NCBI GenBank assembly: GCA_964559135.1
Contig: CAZLGG010000067.1
Coordinates: 1-22,190 of the forward strand
DNA from: DRQF01 sp964559135
GTDB lineage: Bacteria > Planctomycetota > GCA-002687715 > DRQF01
Direction of reading: 5' to 3'
DNA length: 22,190 bases
The position numbers were made by a program, and so were the translations under genes. Within the stretch, counting starts at the first letter, position 1; the number at the start of each line of letters is the position of its first letter. Shown here piece after piece: positions 18,696 to 22,190 of this stretch. The notes beneath the pieces are model-generated. The model made no database searches and had not been told where the DNA came from. It worked only from the letters and a program-made list of their open reading frames with translations.

Positions 18696-19703
18696 TCAGG
18701 AGGATTCGAACTTGGAGGCGTTCTTCTCGAACCAGGCTTTCCAGGCGGCCGCGGGCTCCTTCCGCGCCTCCTCCTCGGCCGCCGGATCGTAGGGTGGGCC
18801 CTTGCCTTCCGCCCAGCGCTTGCAGATCTCGTAGGCCTTGCGGCGAACGAGTTCCTCCGGATCGTCCTCGAGAATCCTCACGACCTTGGCGGCCACGACG
18901 CGCCGCAGGATCGTCTTCTCGGAGATCACTTCGAGGGTCTCCTTGCGGGTGTCGGGGTCCTGATGATCCAGGAGCCCGACCAAGAGCCCCTCGATGGCCT
19001 TCGGGCCACCCCAATCCGCCATTCCGTTCACCGCGAGATGAAGAGCCGCCCTTGCCGCGGGCCCGTCGAGGTCGGGGATCTTCTCCGTGAGCACCTTCAA
19101 GTCGGACGCGTCCGCACCGGCCGACTCCAGGGCTCTCACGGCCTCGCACTGCACGTTGCCGTCCAGATCGTCGAGAAGTTCGATGATGGGCGTCTTGTCC
19201 TTGAATCCGGCCTTGCGCCACAAGGCCAGCCCTTCCTTTCGGAGAACCTCGTTGTCCGATTTCATGGCGTTGCGCAGCCGGGTCTTCACCTCCGGCCCCT
19301 TCAGGCTGACCAGACACTTGAGCGCCGCCACGCGAACATCCTCGTCTTCGTGATCGAGGAAGGGGGTCAACTGGGGCAGGAACGGCTTACCGTCCTCGCC
19401 CAACTGGGCGATGCCGTCCAGCGCCTCCGACATGTCGAAGGGTTCATCGGCCTCGACGGCGTCGTCGAGGCGACCCTCCCATTTCACCAGTTCCTTCGCC
19501 GCCTTTTGCCTGCGAAGCCGTTCCTTGCGCTCCGCCTCCCGGCGCGCCTTCTCTGCCGAATCGGCGGCGGTGCCCTTTGTCGCCATCGTCGACGACTCCT
19601 CCGCCTTGAACGTTTCCTGGCTCTCCACCTCGTCGTCGCCGCCTCCGCAGGCGCCCAGAAGGAGAAGGGCCGCAGTCAGAACCCAGACGGTCTTGCAACT
19701 CAT
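18696..19703 (-). CDS. HEAT-repeat lipoprotein of unknown function
   Basis: The 335-residue product starts at ATG 19703 with a near-perfect GGAGGT Shine-Dalgarno. A lipoprotein signal ends in LLGAC (Cys19), then comes an acidic linker and a highly charged helix (about residues 50-75, EKARREAERKERLRRQKAAK) likely to form a coiled coil. From about residue 105 there are HEAT/PBS-type helical repeats ('FLDHEDEDVRVAALKCLVSL', 'VLRKEGLALWRKAG', 'DLDGNVQCEAVRALESAG', 'HQDPDTRKETLEVISE', 'DDPEELVRRKAYEICKRW'). Such repeats bind other proteins; there is no catalytic motif. It heads the minus-strand run of envelope genes and is divergent from hutI. Its partner cannot be read from sequence. Confidence 0.85.
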   Translation of the reverse strand: MSCKTVWVLTAALLLLGACGGGDDEVESQETFKAEESSTMATKGTAADSAEKARREAERKERLRRQKAAKELVKWEGRLDDAVEADEPFDMSEALDGIAQLGEDGKPFLPQLTPFLDHEDEDVRVAALKCLVSLKGPEVKTRLRNAMKSDNEVLRKEGLALWRKAGFKDKTPIIELLDDLDGNVQCEAVRALESAGADASDLKVLTEKIPDLDGPAARAALHLAVNGMADWGGPKAIEGLLVGLLDHQDPDTRKETLEVISEKTILRRVVAAKVVRILEDDPEELVRRKAYEICKRWAEGKGPPYDPAAEEEARKEPAAAWKAWFEKNASKFESS

Positions 19704-19802
19704 GATCGGAACCTCCAGGATGATCCTATCCCACGTTGCCCGTTCGGCGTAGTCGCCGCCGCGAGGACGTGGAATCCAGCGCGATTCCCGCTATGGTCGG
19801 CC
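19704..19802. promoter_or_regulatory. Divergent intergenic region between the HEAT lipoprotein gene and hutI
   Basis: These 99 bp lie between outward-facing genes and should hold the promoter of the long minus-strand run and that of the hut pair. The strong GGAGGT ribosome site of the lipoprotein gene is at its left end. No convincing -35/-10 pair or large operator is visible. hutI has no clear Shine-Dalgarno. Confidence 0.3.
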
Positions 19803-21080
19803 ATGCAGCACGCCGACACGATCGTCACCAGCCGGGGGCCCTGGCTCACGCTTTCCACCTCTGTCGCTCCCCCCCGCGGGGGGGCGGCCATGAACGACCT
19901 GGGGGAGAAAAGCGACTGGGCCGCCGCCCTCGTCGAAGGCCGCATCGCCGGGCTGGGTCCGAGGGACGAGGTTCTCGCCACGTGGGAATCCAAAAACGTT
20001 CTCGACCTGGGAAGCCGCCTCGTCATGCCGGGCTTCATCGACCCCCACACCCACCCCGTGTTCCATGCGTCCCGGGAACTCGAATTCGAGATGCGGAACC
20101 AGGGGAAGTCCTACGTGGAGATCGCGGAGGCCGGCGGCGGCATCCGCTCCTCGGTCCGATCTCTTCGGGAGGCGTCGGAGGACCTCCTCGTGGATCTGCT
20201 TGCCCGGCGCGCCGACGGATTCCTCGCCCTGGGAACGACCACCATCGAGGCGAAAAGCGGGTACGGATTGAGCCGCGATGACGAACTCAAGAGCCTGCGC
20301 GCCATGCGTCGCGTGGCGGCGTCGCACCCCTTGGACATGATCCCCACCTTCCTCGGCGCGCACGAGGTCCCCGACGAGTACCGGGAGGACCGCGAGGGTT
20401 ACATCCGGCTGCTCATCGAAGACATGATCCCCGCCGTGGCGGCGGAGGGTCTCGCCCGCTACGCGGACGTGTTCTGCGAAGCCCACGTCTTCACCACCGA
20501 GGAGTCGCGCCGCATCCTCGAGGCGGCGGCGGCCCACGGGATGCCCGCCCGCGTTCACGCGGACGAAATCGAGTCCACGGGCGGCGCGGAGCTCGCCGTG
20601 TCGTTGCGCGCCGCCACGGCGGATCACCTGGGAGCCATCAGTGAAGCGGGCATCGAGGCCCTCGCCGGTTCGGAGACCATCCCGGTCCTCCTTCCCGGCA
20701 CGAGCTTCTACCTGAACCTGGACCACATCGCACCGGGGCGGCGGATGGTGAACCGGGGCCTGCCCGTCGCCTTGGCGACGGACTTCAACCCCGGCTCATG
20801 CCCCACGCGCTCCTTGCCCATGATCATGACCCTCGCCTGCCTCCACTACGGCTTCACCGCCGCCGAAGCCATCACGGCTTGCACGGTGAACGCCGCCGCC
20901 AGCCTCGGTCTGGCCGGAGATCGGGGGCGACTCGAGATCGGCATGCGCGCGGACATCATCGCCCTCGACGCTCCATCCTTCCGGTACATCCCTTACGTCT
21001 TTGGCGAGAACCTGGTGACCCATGTGATCAAGAACGGTCGCCTGGTCCACACGAACGATCGATGCGAGACGACGCCATGA
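19803..21080 (+). CDS. hutI: Imidazolonepropionase
   Basis: HutI hydrolyses 4-imidazolone-5-propionate to N-formimino-L-glutamate, the third step of histidine degradation, in the cytoplasm. The 425-residue product has amidohydrolase motifs: PGFIDPHTHPVF (His82, His84), EAKSGYGL, FLGAHEVP, HADE (His252) and ATDFNPGS (Asp327), which match the metal-ligand and substrate positions of known HutI. The ATG at 19803 is chosen because MQHADTIVTSRG supplies the expected first strand. A second ATG at 19890 would lose it, and the frame further upstream runs into the divergent gene. The N-terminus carries an insert of about 18 residues (VAPPRGGAAMNDLGEKSD) encoded across a C7-GC-G7 palindrome. Its stop overlaps the cyclodeaminase start as ATGA, indicating coupling. 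Confidence 0.95.
   Translation: MQHADTIVTSRGPWLTLSTSVAPPRGGAAMNDLGEKSDWAAALVEGRIAGLGPRDEVLATWESKNVLDLGSRLVMPGFIDPHTHPVFHASRELEFEMRNQGKSYVEIAEAGGGIRSSVRSLREASEDLLVDLLARRADGFLALGTTTIEAKSGYGLSRDDELKSLRAMRRVAASHPLDMIPTFLGAHEVPDEYREDREGYIRLLIEDMIPAVAAEGLARYADVFCEAHVFTTEESRRILEAAAAHGMPARVHADEIESTGGAELAVSLRAATADHLGAISEAGIEALAGSETIPVLLPGTSFYLNLDHIAPGRRMVNRGLPVALATDFNPGSCPTRSLPMIMTLACLHYGFTAAEAITACTVNAAASLGLAGDRGRLEIGMRADIIALDAPSFRYIPYVFGENLVTHVIKNGRLVHTNDRCETTP
19869..19884. repeat. C7-GC-G7 perfect palindrome inside the 5' part of hutI
   Basis: Seven C, then GC, then seven G form a 16-bp perfect palindrome within the coding sequence, encoding the PPRGG stretch of an apparent insert. Two homopolymer runs back to back are prone to slippage in replication and to sequencing error. 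A one-base change would put hutI out of frame before its catalytic core. Confidence 0.8.
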
Positions 21081-21703
21081 ACCCTCTCGACGCTTGCCGC
21101 CCCTTCATCGAAAGCCTGAAGTCCTCCGACCCCACCCCCGGAGGAGGCGCCGTCGCCGGGCTCGCGGGGGCACTCGCCGGAGCGCTGGCCCACATGGTGG
21201 GAAGCCTCACGGTGGGCAAGAAGAAGTTCGCCGCCGTCGAGGACGCGATGCAGCAGGCCATGGCGAAACTCGACGGCCTCATCGACGGCTTCTTCGCCCT
21301 CGCGGACGACGACGCCCGAGCCTTCGACGCCTACATGGAGGCGTGGCGCTTGCCGAAAGCGACGGACGCCGAGAAGGCGGCGCGGAAAGAGGCCTTGAAG
21401 GGTGCGGCCCTCACCGCTTGCGATCCACCCCTCCGGACGATCCAGCTCACCCACGAGCTCATCCCCTTGATCGACTTCGTCGCGGAGAAGGGGAACCGGC
21501 ACGCGGTGTCCGACGCCGGGGCCGCCGCCATCCTGTCCGCCGCCGCGGCGCGCACCGCCGCCCTCAACGTGCGCATCAATCTGCCGTCCGTGGCCCACGC
21601 CGACCGTCCTCCCCTGGAAGACGCCCTGACCCACCTGCTCCCGGACGTCCTCGCCCGCGCCGAGGCCCTCGCTTCCTCCGTCGAGCGGCGCCTCGAGGCT
21701 TGA
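21077..21703 (+). CDS. Stand-alone formimidoyl-THF cyclodeaminase (FTCD C-terminal family)
   Basis: The 208-residue product is all-helical and matches the FTCD_C family in length. Key phrases are DPTPGGGAVAGLAGALAGAL, 'LADDDARAFDAYMEAWRLPK' and 'GNRHAVSDAGAAAILSAAAA' followed by NVRINL. Family members release ammonia from 5-formimino-THF to give 5,10-methenyl-THF, or act as methenyl-THF cyclohydrolases. The ATG at 21077 overlaps the hutI stop (ATGA). Coupling to hutI supports the cyclodeaminase role, since HutI makes formiminoglutamate. The formiminotransferase domain that is fused in animal FTCD is absent here, so it must be encoded elsewhere or histidine breakdown must take another branch. 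Confidence 0.92.
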   Translation: MNPLDACRPFIESLKSSDPTPGGGAVAGLAGALAGALAHMVGSLTVGKKKFAAVEDAMQQAMAKLDGLIDGFFALADDDARAFDAYMEAWRLPKATDAEKAARKEALKGAALTACDPPLRTIQLTHELIPLIDFVAEKGNRHAVSDAGAAAILSAAAARTAALNVRINLPSVAHADRPPLEDALTHLLPDVLARAEALASSVERRLEA

Positions 21704-21758
21704 AGCCGGGACCTCTCGTCCTCGGATCCGCCCCAGGGATTTCTTTTTCCTTGCATAT

Positions 21759-21793
21759 CCCGATCGTCACCTGTCATGATCTTGACGATCGGG
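21759..21793. promoter_or_regulatory. Perfect 11-bp inverted repeat over a promoter-like sequence (possible operator)
   Basis: CCCGATCGTCA (21759-21769) and TGACGATCGGG (21783-21793) are perfect inverted copies 13 nt apart. A -35-like TTGCAT (21752-21757) and a -10-like CATGAT (21775-21780) are 17 bp apart, so the repeat covers the spacer, the -10 and the likely start site. The T-rich TTTCTTTTTCC lies before it, not after it, which argues against a rho-independent terminator for the hut pair. It is 23 bp upstream of the ATG at 21816. The operator role is inference. Confidence 0.45.
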
Positions 21794-21815
21794 CGCGCAG
21801 ACGAAAGGGAGAGAC

Positions 21816-22190
21816 ATGACGGCGCAACGCCCAGGCAAAGACTCCGACAGCCGGACAGCCGGACAGCCGGACAGCCGGACAGCCGGAACCCAAGCGGAAC
21901 ACGGGCATCACGTTTCTCCTCCACCGCATCTTTCGCGGGGAAGCCGGCATGCTCCATTCCCCCGAGGTCCGCTCGGAAGCGGCTTGGATTCTCCTCGCGG
22001 AAGAGGGAACTCCTCATCGAGACACCCTCGAGCGCATCCTTCGCCGGGCGACACGGCGCGTCGAACGATTCCGAAAACCGGGCGATACGAGCGGCGACCG
22101 ACTCGACACGCTCCCAACGCCGGCGCGCACACCTCCCGCCCCCACCACCCCACGGAGAACACCATGCACAGCAAGTGGCTCTTACCTGCT
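21816..22190 (+). CDS. Possible repeat-controlled (phase-variable) reading frame, unrecognised product
   Basis: An ATG at 21816 follows AAGGGAGAG with good spacing, so translation is likely to start here. After ten codons it enters five copies of an 8-bp repeat. In the current phase it continues open to the window edge (D-S-R-T-A-G-Q-P repeats, then Ser/Pro/Arg/His-rich sequence of low protein character), in phase with the ATG at 22164. The +1 frame after the repeat reads far more like protein: KRNTGITFLLHRIFRG, SEAAWILLAEEG and RDTLERILRRATRRVERF, with high GC at third positions. One added copy, or two lost, would join the ATG to that frame. That frame also has its own ATG at 21949 behind GGGGAA. 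All three plus frames lack stops here, so coding is not proven. The family is unknown. Confidence 0.3.
   Translation, partial: MTAQRPGKDSDSRTAGQPDSRTAGTQAEHGHHVSPPPHLSRGSRHAPFPRGPLGSGLDSPRGRGNSSSRHPRAHPSPGDTARRTIPKTGRYERRPTRHAPNAGAHTSRPHHPTENTMHSKWLLPA
21846..21887. repeat. 8-bp tandem repeat, five perfect copies of GACAGCCG
   Basis: Five exact copies occupy 21846-21885, followed by a partial copy (GA). The unit length is not a multiple of three, so each gain or loss shifts any reading frame across it. It lies 30 bp after a well-formed ribosome site and ATG. No similar repeat was noticed elsewhere in the window. Confidence 0.95.
22164..22190 (+). CDS. Start of a gene running off the right edge (probable exported protein)
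   Basis: An ATG at 22164 has ACGGAGA about 7 nt upstream and opens MHSKWLLPA, a basic-then-hydrophobic beginning consistent with a signal peptide. Only nine codons are inside the window, so neither product nor family can be named. The same frame is continuous with the ATG at 21816, so this could be an internal methionine of that frame; the strong ribosome site favours a separate gene. Confidence 0.4.

Noticed and set aside
21759..21793. Inverted repeat as a rho-independent terminator for the hut pair
   Set aside because: No T run follows the stem on either strand; the T-rich tract is on the wrong side. I prefer an operator or leader role.
21331..22017. 228-codon minus-strand frame across the 8-bp repeat
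   Set aside because: It reads the repeat as LSGCPAVR units but otherwise is antisense to the cyclodeaminase gene and lacks protein character.

Overview
The window is a GC-rich stretch of chromosome from a Gram-negative (two-membrane) bacterium. Lipoproteins with lipoboxes, a BamD-like and an LptE-like protein show an outer membrane. A secreted seven-repeat FG-GAP protein with a C-terminal domain of the kind common in Planctomycetota, plus HEAT-repeat and M28 lipoproteins, make Planctomycetota the best guess. This is inference from protein style; there is no rRNA to settle it. I see no rRNA, tRNA, CRISPR array, insertion sequence or prophage.

Left part (1-5440): an AsmA-like membrane-anchored protein running off the left edge and alanine racemase (alr) lie on the minus strand. 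A divergent secreted FG-GAP beta-propeller protein lies on the plus strand. It meets the next minus-strand gene tail to tail at a strong hairpin.

Central part (5444-19703, all minus strand): twelve co-directional genes. In transcription order they are a HEAT-repeat lipoprotein, a CorC/HlyC-type CBS membrane protein, recO, a bamD-like gene, an lptE-like gene, a slyD-like FKBP, then the tightly coupled block ftsH-folP-cdaA-cdaR-glmM, and an M28-type lipoprotein. Stops and starts overlap or lie within a few bases through ftsH-glmM and at bamD/lptE, which suggests translational coupling. The theme is envelope building and surveillance: outer-membrane protein and LPS insertion, FtsH proteolysis, c-di-AMP synthesis with its regulator, folate synthesis, and GlmM feeding peptidoglycan and LPS precursors.

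Right part (19803-22190, plus strand): hutI and a stand-alone formimino-THF cyclodeaminase, joined by an ATGA overlap, form a small histidine-degradation/one-carbon unit. Downstream is a 460-bp stretch with no recognised gene. It holds a perfect 11-bp inverted repeat over a promoter-like sequence, a well-placed Shine-Dalgarno/ATG, and exactly five perfect copies of an 8-bp repeat. The repeat places that start out of frame with the most protein-like downstream frame. This layout resembles a repeat-mediated phase-variable locus and is the most unusual thing here. A last gene appears to start at 22164 and runs off the right edge.

Other points worth checking are a c-di-AMP cyclase with RHA in place of the usual RHR motif, an M28-fold protein with apparent changes at two metal-ligand positions, and an FtsH with an enlarged periplasmic domain.
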